A stretch of 64,000 bases of DNA from Mangrovihabitans endophyticus (GTDB taxonomy: Bacteria; Actinomycetota; Actinomycetes; Mycobacteriales; Micromonosporaceae), in NCBI RefSeq assembly GCF_014646155.1, contig NZ_BMMX01000001.1, positions 1,103,720 through 1,167,719 of the forward strand. The letters run 5' to 3'. Below the pieces are notes generated by a model that saw nothing but the letters and a program-made list of their open reading frames with translations, did no database searches and was not told the DNA's origin. This document shows positions 26,226-35,399 of this stretch, piece after piece; within the stretch, counting starts at the first letter, position 1, and the number at the start of each line of letters is the position of its first letter. The translations under genes and the position numbers were made by a program.

Positions 26226-28883
26226 CTACCTGCTGTCCGAGCCGTCGGCGCGGGCCGCGGCCCGGCCGGCCTCCAACCGGGCCACCGGGACCCGGTACGG
26301 CGAGCAGGAGACGTAGTCCAGGCCGGCGTCGTGGAAGAAACGCACCGACGCCGGGTCCCCGCCGTGTTCGCCGCAGACGCCGGTGGTGAGGCCGGGACGG
26401 GCGGACCGGCCGCGTTCCACCGCGAGGCGCACCAGCTCGCCGACGCCCGGCACGTCGATGGTCTGGAACGGTGACACGGCGAAGATGCCCAGGTCGAGAT
26501 AGCGCCCGAAGAACGCGCCCTCCACGTCGTCGCGGGAGAATCCCCACGTCATCTGCGTCAGGTCGTTGGTGCCGAAGGAGAAGAAGTCGGCCGCGGCGGC
26601 GATCTGGCCGGCGGTCAGGGCAGCCCGCGGCACCTCGATCATCGTGCCGATCCGGATCGGTGGCGCACCCGGAACGCTCGCCAGCACCGACTCGGCCTCG
26701 GCGCGTACCGTCTCCAGTTCCTGGACCGTGCCGACCAGCGGCACCATGATCTCCGGATGTGGGTCGCCGCCCGCCGCGACGCGCGCCGCCGCGGCTTGCG
26801 CCACGGCCCGGACCTGCATGGCGAACAGGCCGGGAACCACCAGCCCGAGGCGCACGCCGCGCAGGCCGAGCATCGGGTTCTGCTCGTGCATCCGGCGCAC
26901 CGCGGCCAGCAGTTCGCCGTCGGAACCGGGATCCTCGCCCCGCCCCCGCGCCTCGGCCACGCGCGCGGTCATCTCGGACAGCGACGGCAGGAACTCGTGC
27001 AGCGGCGGATCGATCAGCCGCACGGTGACCGGCCGGCCGTCCATCGCGGCGAACAACTCCTCGAAGTCGGCGCGTTGCAGCGGCAGCAGGGCGGAGAGCG
27101 CGGCCTGCCGCTGCGCGCCGTCGGTGGCCAGGATCAGCCGTTCCACGAGCACCCGCCGGTCGCCCAGGAACATGTGCTCGGTCCGGCACAGCCCGACGCC
27201 GGTGGCGCCGAACCGGCGGGCGCGGGCGGCGTCGGCCGCGGTGTCGGCGTTGGCGTGCACCGCGAGCCGGGCGACGTGGTCGGCGTGCACCATGAGCCGC
27301 TGCACGGCCGCCAGCAGCGGGTCGCCGTGCGCGGTGCGCTCGCCCTCGAAGTACCGCATGACGCGGGACGGTCGCACGGGCACCTCGCCGGCGTAGACCC
27401 GCCCGCTCGCGCCGTCCACCGAGACGATGTCGCCGGCGCGGACCGTCCGCCCGCCGACGGTGCACGAGTCCACCCCGATCTCCACGTCCTCGGCGCCGCA
27501 GACGCAGGTCTTGCCCATGCCGCGGGCGACCACGGCGGCGTGCGAGGTCTTGCCGCCGCGGCTGGTCAGGATGCCACGTGCGGCGATCATGCCGGGCAGA
27601 TCGTCCGGGTTGGTCTCGCGGCGCACCAGGATCACCGGTTCGGTCGCGGCAGCCGCCGCGGCGGAGTCGAAGACCACCGCGCCAACCGCGGCGCCGGGGG
27701 AGGCCGGCACGCCGGTGGTCAGCGGCGGCGGGGCGGCGCCGGTGTCGAAACTGGGGAACATCAACGCCGCGAGCTGCTCGCCGGTGACCCGTTGCAGGGC
27801 CTCGTCGAGGGTGATGACACCCTCGTCGACGAGCTGGGCGGCGATGACGAACGCGGCGGCCGGCGTGCGTTTGCCGACCCGCGTCTGGAGCATCCACAGC
27901 TTGCCGTCCTCGATGGTGAACTCGATGTCGCACAGATCGCGGTACCGCTGTTCCAGACGCTCCATGATGGACAGGAGCTGCGTGTGGCAAGCCGGGTCGA
28001 TGGTGGCGAGCTCGGTCAGGCTGACCGTGTTGCGGACCCCGGCGACCACGTCCTCGCCCTGGGCGTTGCGCAGATAGTCGCCGTAGACTCCGCGCCGGCC
28101 GGTGGCCGGATCGCGGGTGAAGGCCACGCCGGTGCCGGAATTCGCGCCACGGTTGCCGAAGACCATGGCCATCACGTTCACGGCAGTGCCCAGATCCTGC
28201 GGGATGCGTTCCTGCCGCCGGTAGAGCACGGCACGCTCGGCGTTCCAGGACCGGAACACCGCGCCGATCGCCAGCACTAGCTGCTCGTACGCGGACTGCG
28301 GGAACTCCCGGCCGGTGTGCGCGAGGAACACCTTCTTGTAGGCGTGCACCACCTCGCGCAACTGGGCGGCGGTCAGATCCGCGTCGTCGCGCACGCCGGC
28401 CGCCGATCGCGCGGCGGCCAGCTCCGCCTCGAAGGCGTCGGCGGGCACGTCGAACACGGTCCGGCCGAACATCTGGATCAGCCGGCGGTACGAGTCCCAG
28501 GCGAACCGCTCGTCGCCGTGCCGACGGGCGAGACCGCCGACGGCCGTGTCGGTCAGGCCGATGTCCAGGATCGTCTCCATCATCCCCGGCATGGAGAACT
28601 TCGCACCCGAGCGCACCGACAGCAGCAGCGGGTCGTCGGCGTCGCCGAACCTGCGTCCGGTGCTGTTCTGCACCCGGCGCAGGTGCTGGTCCACCTCGCC
28701 GAACAGGCCGGACGGCAGGGAGCCGGTGCGCAGGTAGGCGCGGCAGGCGTCGGTGGTGACGGTGAAGCCCGGCGGAACCGGCAGGCCCATGCCGGTCATT
28801 TCGGCGAGGTTGGCGCCCTTGCCGCCGAGCAGATCCTTGAGATCCTTGTTGCCCTCCACGAAGTCGTACACGTACCTCGGCAT
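26226..28883 (-). CDS. ppdK: Pyruvate, phosphate dikinase
   Basis: An 885-residue enzyme that interconverts pyruvate + ATP + Pi and phosphoenolpyruvate + AMP + PPi. The N-terminal ATP-grasp domain has GGKGANLAEM. The swivelling phosphohistidine domain has GGKTSHAAVVARGMGK, with the catalytic His. The C-terminal PEP-binding barrel ends with TTGVCGEHGGDP, with the catalytic Cys. Length is normal. ATG 28883 follows GAGGGGAG; longer in-frame starts lack similarity. It is divergent from a CBS-BON gene across two DevR-like palindromes, a pairing that would suit low-oxygen energy use. Confidence 0.95.
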   Translation of the reverse strand: MPRYVYDFVEGNKDLKDLLGGKGANLAEMTGMGLPVPPGFTVTTDACRAYLRTGSLPSGLFGEVDQHLRRVQNSTGRRFGDADDPLLLSVRSGAKFSMPGMMETILDIGLTDTAVGGLARRHGDERFAWDSYRRLIQMFGRTVFDVPADAFEAELAAARSAAGVRDDADLTAAQLREVVHAYKKVFLAHTGREFPQSAYEQLVLAIGAVFRSWNAERAVLYRRQERIPQDLGTAVNVMAMVFGNRGANSGTGVAFTRDPATGRRGVYGDYLRNAQGEDVVAGVRNTVSLTELATIDPACHTQLLSIMERLEQRYRDLCDIEFTIEDGKLWMLQTRVGKRTPAAAFVIAAQLVDEGVITLDEALQRVTGEQLAALMFPSFDTGAAPPPLTTGVPASPGAAVGAVVFDSAAAAAATEPVILVRRETNPDDLPGMIAARGILTSRGGKTSHAAVVARGMGKTCVCGAEDVEIGVDSCTVGGRTVRAGDIVSVDGASGRVYAGEVPVRPSRVMRYFEGERTAHGDPLLAAVQRLMVHADHVARLAVHANADTAADAARARRFGATGVGLCRTEHMFLGDRRVLVERLILATDGAQRQAALSALLPLQRADFEELFAAMDGRPVTVRLIDPPLHEFLPSLSEMTARVAEARGRGEDPGSDGELLAAVRRMHEQNPMLGLRGVRLGLVVPGLFAMQVRAVAQAAAARVAAGGDPHPEIMVPLVGTVQELETVRAEAESVLASVPGAPPIRIGTMIEVPRAALTAGQIAAAADFFSFGTNDLTQMTWGFSRDDVEGAFFGRYLDLGIFAVSPFQTIDVPGVGELVRLAVERGRSARPGLTTGVCGEHGGDPASVRFFHDAGLDYVSCSPYRVPVARLEAGRAAARADGSDSR

Positions 28884-28960
28884 CGGACACTCCCCTCGCT
28901 GCTTCGCGTTCCGGTAGTCCGGCGTCTTTCTTGGTAGCCCGGCGACCGGCCGGGCTTGTA

Positions 28961-29000
28961 GGGCCTGATGGCCCGGCGCCGGACACGGGCACTTCGGCCC
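28961..29000. promoter_or_regulatory. Two DevR-like palindromes between ppdK and CBS gene
   Basis: GGGCCTGATGGCCC (28961-28974) and GGGCACTTCGGCCC (28987-29000) are 14-bp near-palindromes with centres 26 bp apart. They fit the GGGnC-N4-GnCCC dormancy-box pattern. They sit between the divergent starts at 28883 and 29054. Confidence 0.45.
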
Positions 29001-29053
29001 TGACCGCCCGTCCGCCACGGCTCTAGCGTCGGAGGTGACGACAGGAGGGCGCG

Positions 29054-29743
29054 ATGAAGAACTGGACCGTGGACGATGTGATGACCAAGAAGGTCGTGTC
29101 CGTCCCGCAGACCGCTTCCTACCGGGAGGTGGTGGACCTCCTCGTCGGTCGCCGGATCAGTGCCGTGCCCGTGGTGGACGAGTTCCAGCACGTGACCGGG
29201 GTGGTGTCCGAGGCGGACCTGTTGCGCAAGATCGAATACGCCGGGGACGACGAGCCGCGGCTGTTCGAGCGTCGCCGCCGCCGCGGAGAACGCGCCAAGG
29301 CGCTCGCCGGGACCGCCGCCGAGCTGATGAGCAGCCCGCCCGTGGTGACCCGGGCCGGGACGCCGATCGCGGCCGCCGCCCGGGCCATGGACGCCGAGCA
29401 GGTGAAACGGCTGCCGGTGGTCGATGACAGGGGTCTGCTCATCGGCATCGTCACCCGCGGCGACCTGCTGAAGGTCCACCTGCGGCCGGACGAGGAGATC
29501 CGGGCGGACATCGTCTCCGGCGTGCTCGGCAAGTTCCGCGCCGAGGATGTCGGGCCGGTGACCGTGGCGGTGGACGACGGCGTGGTCACCATGGCCGGCC
29601 GGGTCGCCCGCCGGTCGGCCGCCGATCTCGCGGTGCGCCTGGCACGCCAGGTCTCCGGCGTGGTCCGGGTGATCGACGAGATCGAGTTCGACTTCGACGA
29701 CAGCGAGATGCTCATCAACGGCGGCGCGTACGGCGTGGCATAG
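29054..29743 (+). CDS. CBS-CBS-BON domain protein
   Basis: A 229-residue soluble protein. CBS domain 1 spans about residues 7-62 (DVMTKKVVSVPQTAS...GVVSEADLLRK) and CBS domain 2 about 88-143 (ELMSSPPVVTRAGT...GIVTRGDLLK). The two would pair into a nucleotide-binding Bateman module. A BON domain (about 150-220) with VTVAVDDGVVTMAGRV follows. Such proteins are common in actinobacterial hypoxia or dormancy regulons, which suits the DevR-like boxes upstream. ATG 29054 follows ACAGGAGGG. The effector ligand is unknown. Confidence 0.88.
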   Translation: MKNWTVDDVMTKKVVSVPQTASYREVVDLLVGRRISAVPVVDEFQHVTGVVSEADLLRKIEYAGDDEPRLFERRRRRGERAKALAGTAAELMSSPPVVTRAGTPIAAAARAMDAEQVKRLPVVDDRGLLIGIVTRGDLLKVHLRPDEEIRADIVSGVLGKFRAEDVGPVTVAVDDGVVTMAGRVARRSAADLAVRLARQVSGVVRVIDEIEFDFDDSEMLINGGAYGVA

Positions 29744-29849
29744 TCGATCTACATCTTTACCGCTATCGATTAGATCTCCGGCATTTCGGGTAGTAGTCCG
29801 CCCCGGCCGCGGGAGAAGGTCCCGCGCCCGAGGCGGAAGGAGCGCCGTC

Positions 29850-30647
29850 ATGGTGTTGTGGGTGGTCGACGCGCACACGACCTATCAGCAGGGCATGAAC
29901 ATCGAGTCGCTGGCGCGGGAGGGATACAGCGCGCTCGTGGTGAAGGCGACCCAGGGCCGCTCCGGCTACTGGGCGCCCACCACGTTCGATAGCTGGATAC
30001 GCCGCGCCCGCACCGCCGGCATGGTGACCGGCGCCTACCACTGGCTCAACAACGACGACCCGGTCGCCCAGGTCGACTACTTCCTCAGCCGGCTGTCCAC
30101 GGTGGGCGGTCCGGCCGGCATGCTCGCGGCGGTGGATTGCGAGGACACGTCAAACCCGGCCACCCAGGACACCGTGCGCACCTTCATCTCCCGGTGGAAC
30201 ACGCGCACCTCCGGCCATCCGCTGTTCTTCTACAGCGGCGCGTGGTGGTATCAGCCGCACCTGGACGGATTCAACGTGGCGAGCCTCGGCGTGCGCGGCT
30301 GGAACAGCCACTACGTGTCCGGTTCCGGGTACGGTTCGGTGCTCTATCAGAAGGTCCCGGCGTCGTGGTGGAACCCCGGCTACGGCGGCTTCGCCCGTTC
30401 GAAGATGCTGCAGTTCACCGACCAGGGCACCGCCGGCGGCATCACGGCGCACCTGGACATCGACGCCTTCGACGGCACGCTCGCGGAACTGCGCGCCCTC
30501 ACCGGCGCGGCGTCGGCGGCGCCCACGCCGCCACCCACCGAGCCGGAGCCGGACGACCTGCCGGAGAGCACACCGCAGGCCGTCGGGATTGACGGGCGGA
30601 TGGGCATGTCCCAGCGGGCGAACCAGGAGTCCCCGGCCGCGGAGTAG
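29850..30647 (+). CDS. Glycoside hydrolase family 25 (lysozyme-like) protein
   Basis: A 265-residue protein. The N-terminal two thirds follow the GH25 barrel: a DAHTTYQQ start in place of DVSxxQ, ALVVKATQG, GAYHWLNNDDPVAQVDYFL, and AAVDCED with the acidic pair where the catalytic Asp/Glu lie. A family member would cleave peptidoglycan. No signal peptide is visible, so export is not obvious. It could act in the cytoplasm, leave by another route, or be inactive. The last 45 residues are a Pro/Glu-rich tail. ATG 29850 has GGAAGGAG. Only 3 bp separate it from the convergent Rieske gene. Confidence 0.7.
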   Translation: MVLWVVDAHTTYQQGMNIESLAREGYSALVVKATQGRSGYWAPTTFDSWIRRARTAGMVTGAYHWLNNDDPVAQVDYFLSRLSTVGGPAGMLAAVDCEDTSNPATQDTVRTFISRWNTRTSGHPLFFYSGAWWYQPHLDGFNVASLGVRGWNSHYVSGSGYGSVLYQKVPASWWNPGYGGFARSKMLQFTDQGTAGGITAHLDIDAFDGTLAELRALTGAASAAPTPPPTEPEPDDLPESTPQAVGIDGRMGMSQRANQESPAAE

Positions 30648-30650
30648 GGG

Positions 30651-31802
30651 CTAGGCGGCGGGCAGGTTCAGCGTGGCCGTCGCGCCCGGTTCCGGGACCG
30701 CCAGCCTCGACAGCACCCACTCGTGGAAGCCGGCGATGTGGTGCTCGCTGGGCACCAGCACCCCACCTGTCGCGTAGGCGCGGGACGACATGCGCGGCTG
30801 GCACTGCTCGCAGGCGTCGAAGTCCTGGCGGTTCACCCGGTCGAACAGCGCCACCGACCGGTCCAGGTCGGCCCCCGACGCGATCACCTCGGGCAGGTAC
30901 AGCCACTCGCACTCGACAACCGTGCGGTCCACCGCCACCGGGAACATCCGGTGCCAGATCACGTGGTCGGGCACCAGGTTGACGAACGCCTGCGGCTTGA
31001 CGGTGATGGCGTAGTAGCGGCGGTCCTGCTCCTGTGCGAGCTGGGGGAGAGCGGCCAGGCCCGCGCCGCCGTCGACGGTGAACCCGGCGATGCCCGGCCC
31101 GAACTCGGCGCCGTGCCCCACGTAGTACTGCGCGGCGTATCCCCCGGCGAACTCCGGCAGCACGTGCGTCAGCTCGGGATGGATGGTCGCGCAGTGGTAG
31201 CACTCCATGAAGTTCTCGACGATCAGCTTCCAGTTCGCGCCGACGTCGTACCGGATGCGCCGGCCGACCTGCAGCGCGCCGATGCCGTACCGGTCCAGGG
31301 AATCCAGGTCGCCGAGGCGTTCGGCGATCGCGCCCTGCACCTCGTCGGCGAACGACGGCGGCTCGGGTGCCAGGCACACCCACACGTAGCCCATCCATTC
31401 GCGCGCGTGTACGGTGCGCAGGCCGTACTCCACGCGGTCCACGTCGGGCATCTTCACCAGGTTCGGTGCCGCCACCAGCCTGCCGTCCAGGTCGTACGAC
31501 CAGGCGTGGTACGAGCAGCGGAAGGTGCGCTTGACCGAGCCGCTCTCCTGCGGGCACAGGGTGGCCCCGCGATGCCGACAGACGTTGAGGAACGCCCGCA
31601 CCGAGCCGTCGGACGCGCGAGTCACCAGGACGTTCTCCCGGCCCACCGGCACGGTGCGGAACGCGCCAGGCGCGGGGATCTCCGACCCGCGCACCGCGCA
31701 GAACCACATCTGCTCGAAGATGCGCGCCTGCTCGTGCGCGAACAGCGCCGGATCGGTGTAGTAGTGGCCGGGCAGGGTGGGCAGCAGGCTGGGCGTGGTC
31801 AC
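30651..31802 (-). CDS. Rieske oxygenase alpha subunit, betaine-demethylase-like
   Basis: A 383-residue ring-hydroxylating-type oxygenase. The Rieske cluster ligands are Cys75-x-His77 and Cys96-x2-His99. The mononuclear iron site begins with NFMECYHCATIHPEL (His203 and His208). The subgroup that removes N-methyl groups from quaternary amines (glycine betaine GbcA, stachydrine, carnitine oxygenases) has this architecture. The neighbours handle dimethylglycine and sarcosine, so glycine betaine is the likeliest substrate by context. No reductase partner (GbcB type) is present in the window. GTG 31802 follows GAGGTGAG; the upstream sarcosine oxidase ends 7 bp away. Confidence 0.85.
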   Translation of the reverse strand: MTTPSLLPTLPGHYYTDPALFAHEQARIFEQMWFCAVRGSEIPAPGAFRTVPVGRENVLVTRASDGSVRAFLNVCRHRGATLCPQESGSVKRTFRCSYHAWSYDLDGRLVAAPNLVKMPDVDRVEYGLRTVHAREWMGYVWVCLAPEPPSFADEVQGAIAERLGDLDSLDRYGIGALQVGRRIRYDVGANWKLIVENFMECYHCATIHPELTHVLPEFAGGYAAQYYVGHGAEFGPGIAGFTVDGGAGLAALPQLAQEQDRRYYAITVKPQAFVNLVPDHVIWHRMFPVAVDRTVVECEWLYLPEVIASGADLDRSVALFDRVNRQDFDACEQCQPRMSSRAYATGGVLVPSEHHIAGFHEWVLSRLAVPEPGATATLNLPAA

Positions 31803-31809
31803 GATGGTC

Positions 31810-32961
31810 TCACCTCGGCGTAACGGTGGAGAAGCGACGGGGGTCGAAGAGGCCGATCGGGTACCCGGTGGTGCCGGTGGTGGCCAGATCGGCCAGGATC
31901 TCGCCGACCACGGTGACGAACTTGAAGCCGTGGCCCGAGAAGCCGCACGCCACGCTCACCGCGTCGTGGCCGGGGTGCCGCGCGATGACGAAGTGTTCGT
32001 CCGGCGTGGTGCTGTACATGCAGGTGCGGGCACGCAGGAACGTGCCGGGCAGGGTCGGGAAATGGGTGGCGGCACGCGTCGCCATGGCCTCGACCTCGCG
32101 CCCGTGCACGGTGCGGTCGATGGTCTGCGGGGTGGTGTCCACGCCGCGCCGGAAAAAGGCGATCTTCGCGCCGCCGTCCGGCCCGTCGGCGGCCGGGAAA
32201 CCGTAGACCTGGCTGCCTGCCGCGTCCTCCCAGATGTAGATCGGGTGCCGCGCCGGCCGGTACGGATCCACCCCGCCCCGCGGCTGGAACCAGTACTGCA
32301 CCTGGCGTTCCACCCGGATCGGCACCGCCAGCTCGGCGAGCAGCCCGGGGGCCCACGCGCCGGGGGCGATCACCAGGTGCCCGGCGGTGTACCGGCCCGC
32401 GGCGGTGGTCACCACGACCCCGCCGATGGTCGCCCGCCAACCGGTCATCGGCTCGTCGAAGTGCAGATCGGCGCCGCCCGCCCCGGCCAGTTGCAGGTGC
32501 GCGCGCACGGTCTCCTCGGGACGCACGAACCCGGCCTTGGCCTCGTAGAGAGCCACCTCCTCGGGGCGCGGGCGCATGGTGGGAAAGCGGCGGCGCACCT
32601 GCGCCGCGTCCAGCAGCTCGTGCTCCAGGCCCCACAGCTCCGCGCTGTGCCGGCTGCCGGCCACGGTGCGGCTGTCCGGCAGGCCGGCCATCACCCCGCC
32701 GGTCAGCGTGATCACGTCCCGGCCGGAGTCCCGGGCCAGCTTGTCGAACAGGTCGTACGCGCGCAGCAGCAACGGCACGTAGTCCGGGCTCTCGAAATAG
32801 GACTGCCGGATGATCCGGGACCCGCCATGGCTGGACCCCCGGTCGTGCGCGGGACCGAACCGTTCCAGGCCGAGCACTCGCAGCCCGCGGGCGGCCAGGT
32901 GGCAGGCGGCGGCACTGCCCATGCCGCCGAGCCCCACCACGATCACGTCGTATCCAGGCAC
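31810..32961 (-). CDS. Monomeric sarcosine oxidase-like FAD enzyme
   Basis: A 383-residue flavoprotein of the MSOX/N-methyltryptophan oxidase family. [16 protein letters not shown] is the FAD site, [19 protein letters not shown] the next conserved segment, and [13 protein letters not shown] and GFSGHGFKF the C-terminal family motifs, the former including the Cys that usually binds FAD covalently. It would oxidise sarcosine to glycine and formaldehyde with O2. GTG 32961 is chosen because AGGAGG lies 6 bp upstream. It sits between the dimethylglycine-type enzyme and the Rieske oxygenase in one operon. Confidence 0.88.
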   Translation of the reverse strand: MPGYDVIVVGLGGMGSAAACHLAARGLRVLGLERFGPAHDRGSSHGGSRIIRQSYFESPDYVPLLLRAYDLFDKLARDSGRDVITLTGGVMAGLPDSRTVAGSRHSAELWGLEHELLDAAQVRRRFPTMRPRPEEVALYEAKAGFVRPEETVRAHLQLAGAGGADLHFDEPMTGWRATIGGVVVTTAAGRYTAGHLVIAPGAWAPGLLAELAVPIRVERQVQYWFQPRGGVDPYRPARHPIYIWEDAAGSQVYGFPAADGPDGGAKIAFFRRGVDTTPQTIDRTVHGREVEAMATRAATHFPTLPGTFLRARTCMYSTTPDEHFVIARHPGHDAVSVACGFSGHGFKFVTVVGEILADLATTGTTGYPIGLFDPRRFSTVTPR

Positions 32962-32981
32962 TGCGGACCTCCTGACGCCGG

Positions 32982-35333
32982 CTATCGCCGGATGCGCTCG
33001 TGTTTGGGATCGAACAGCGGCTCCGCGGCGGTGCGGGCCGGCAGCATCCGATCGAAGTAGCCGACCTCGACCCGGTGGCCCGGCTGGGAGAGGCCGGCCG
33101 GCAGCCACGCGTACGCGATCGGCGCGCCGACGGTGTGCCCGTACGCCGCGCTGGTGACGTAGCCGACGGGCCGGCCGTCGGCGTAGACGGGTTCGCTGCC
33201 CATCGGCACGCAACCGTGATCCTCCAGCACCAGCGGGGTCAGCACCTGCTCGCTCGTGCGGCCGATCAGCGCGTCGCGCCCGAGGAAGTCGCCCGAGTCC
33301 AGGTTCACCGCGAAGCCGAGGCCCGCGGCGTACGGGTCGTGGTCGCCGGTCATGTCGGCGCCCCAGGCCCGGTAGCCCTTCTCCAGGCGCAGGCTGGCGA
33401 AGGCGGCGCGGCCTGCGGCGATCACGCCGAGCCGCCCGCCCGCCGCCCAGAGGGTGTCCCACAGCCGCGGCCCCTGCGACGCGTCGGTGTAGATCTCCCA
33501 GCCCAGCTCGCCCACATAGGACAGCCGGAGCATGGTCACCGGCACGTCGCCGATCCGGGCGCGGCGGGCCTTGAAGTAGCCGAATCCACGGTGCGAGACG
33601 TCGACGTCGGCGAGCGGCTCGACCAGGTCGCGGGCGGCCGGCCCCCACACGCCCAGTCCGCAGGTGCCGTCGGTGATGTCGCGGACGGTCACCCCGGGTG
33701 GCGCGGCCCGGCGCAGCCGGTCCAGGTCCAGTGGCCCGTTCACGCCCACCTGGAACGTCTGCTCGCCGAGCCGGGCCACGGTGATGTCGCTGCGGACGCC
33801 CCCGCACCGGTCCAGCAGCAGGGTGTAGACCACGGTGCCGACCGGACGGTCCACGTCGTTGCTGGTCAGCCCCTGCAGGAAGGAGACCGGGCCGGTGACC
33901 TCCAGGCGGGTGAGCGGGGTCATGTCGTACAGCGCCACGTGCGAGCGGGTGTGTTCGGCCTCGGCCGCGGCGATCGGTGACCAGTGCCGCGACGACCATT
34001 CGTCGCGGGCGGTGCCGCGTCGCGGCAAGGACTCGTTGGCCGCGAACCACAGCGGCCGTTCCCAGCCGCCGGCCTCGCCGAAGACCGCGCCGAGCTCGGT
34101 GTGCCGGGCGTGGAACGGGCTCACCCGCAGGCCCCGCACCGACGGCGGGTCGAGCGGGTGCACGATGTCGTACACCTCGATGAAGCTGCGGATCGCGCGT
34201 TCCCGCACGTACCGGGGGCTGAGCTGGGCCGGATGGAACCGGTTGAGGTCGCACTCGTGCAGGTCGATCGAGGGACGCCCGTCCAGCATCCACTCGGCCA
34301 TCACCTTGCCCACCCCGGCCGAATGGGTCACCCAGACCGCTTCGGCGGACCAGAATCCGCGCACCGTGGCCGACTCGCCGAGCAGCGGGAAGCCGTCCGC
34401 GGTGAACGAGAAGACGCCGTTGAAGCCGTCCGCGATCGAGGCGCCGGACAGCGCCGGGATCAGCTCCACCGCGCGGTCCCAGGACTCGGCGAAGTCCGCC
34501 GCGGTGAACGCCAGCATCGACGGGTGCGCGCCGGGCGCCAGGTCGGCCAGGTCCACCGGCATCGGGCGGTGCCGGTAGGAACCGATGCCCACCTGGTCGC
34601 CGTGGCTGCGGAAGTAGAGATCCTGGTCCTGGTGCCGCAGGATGGGCGCCTGCGGCGGCGCCACCGGGGTGGTGCGCACGTACTGGTGGGCCATCGGGAC
34701 CAGCGGGATCGGCGTGTCGGCCAGCGCGCCGACCGCCGGCCCCCAGAAGCCCGCACAGCTCACCACCGCGTCGGCGGGGTAGGCGCCGTCGGTGGTGCGC
34801 ACCCCGGTGACCCGGCCGTCGCGCTGGTCCACGCCGATGACCCGCTGACCGCCGAGGAACCGCGCGCCGCGCTGTTGCGCGCGTTCCGCCTGCACCTGGC
34901 ACGCCCGCACGGGCAGGGCCAGACCGTCGCTGGGCACGTGCAGGCCGCCGAGCACGCCGTCGCCGAGCATCGGATGCAGACGCGCGCACTCGTCCGCCGG
35001 GACGACCCGCGCCGGCACGCCCCACGAGGTGGCGAAGCCGTGCCGCCGGTGCAGCTCGCGCAGCCGGGCCTTCGTGGTGGCCACCTCCAGGCTGCCGATC
35101 TGCCGGAAGCAGCCGAGCTCGACCAGTTTGTCCACGGTGTACCGGGCCAGCCGGGACATGGTGCGCGACGGGTTGGTCTGGAACACCAGGCCCGGCGCGT
35201 GTGAGCTGGATCCTCCGGTGACCGGCAACGGCCCCTGGTCGAGGACGGTGACGTCGGTGCAGCCGCGTGAGGTGAGTTCGTCGGCGAGGGCGCAACCGAC
35301 GATGCCCGCTCCGATGATGACGACCCGCATCAT
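32982..35333 (-). CDS. Dimethylglycine/sarcosine dehydrogenase-like, FAD-GcvT fusion
   Basis: A 783-residue two-part enzyme. The N-terminal DAO domain has [15 protein letters not shown] and the SSSHAPGLV segment, where family members bind FAD covalently through His (His45 here). The C-terminal half, from about residue 420, is a GcvT-like folate domain with [16 protein letters not shown] and a late [10 protein letters not shown] motif, suited to passing the demethylated carbon to tetrahydrofolate. Dimethylglycine to sarcosine is the expected step by context. ATG 35333 or 35330 follows AGGAA. It is the first catabolic gene after the transporter. Confidence 0.88.
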   Translation of the reverse strand: MMRVVIIGAGIVGCALADELTSRGCTDVTVLDQGPLPVTGGSSSHAPGLVFQTNPSRTMSRLARYTVDKLVELGCFRQIGSLEVATTKARLRELHRRHGFATSWGVPARVVPADECARLHPMLGDGVLGGLHVPSDGLALPVRACQVQAERAQQRGARFLGGQRVIGVDQRDGRVTGVRTTDGAYPADAVVSCAGFWGPAVGALADTPIPLVPMAHQYVRTTPVAPPQAPILRHQDQDLYFRSHGDQVGIGSYRHRPMPVDLADLAPGAHPSMLAFTAADFAESWDRAVELIPALSGASIADGFNGVFSFTADGFPLLGESATVRGFWSAEAVWVTHSAGVGKVMAEWMLDGRPSIDLHECDLNRFHPAQLSPRYVRERAIRSFIEVYDIVHPLDPPSVRGLRVSPFHARHTELGAVFGEAGGWERPLWFAANESLPRRGTARDEWSSRHWSPIAAAEAEHTRSHVALYDMTPLTRLEVTGPVSFLQGLTSNDVDRPVGTVVYTLLLDRCGGVRSDITVARLGEQTFQVGVNGPLDLDRLRRAAPPGVTVRDITDGTCGLGVWGPAARDLVEPLADVDVSHRGFGYFKARRARIGDVPVTMLRLSYVGELGWEIYTDASQGPRLWDTLWAAGGRLGVIAAGRAAFASLRLEKGYRAWGADMTGDHDPYAAGLGFAVNLDSGDFLGRDALIGRTSEQVLTPLVLEDHGCVPMGSEPVYADGRPVGYVTSAAYGHTVGAPIAYAWLPAGLSQPGHRVEVGYFDRMLPARTAAEPLFDPKHERIRR

Positions 35334-35399
35334 GTTCCTATTAGCGCAACAGAATGCAGATTACGCAACACCCCTTTTTGGCGGCGGGTCCAGCGGGTG

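Noticed and set aside
31810..35295. 1161-residue minus-strand ORF joining two oxidases
   Set aside because: The sarcosine oxidase begins at GTG 32961 with its own ribosome site; the upstream part is an out-of-frame shadow of the dimethylglycine-type enzyme.
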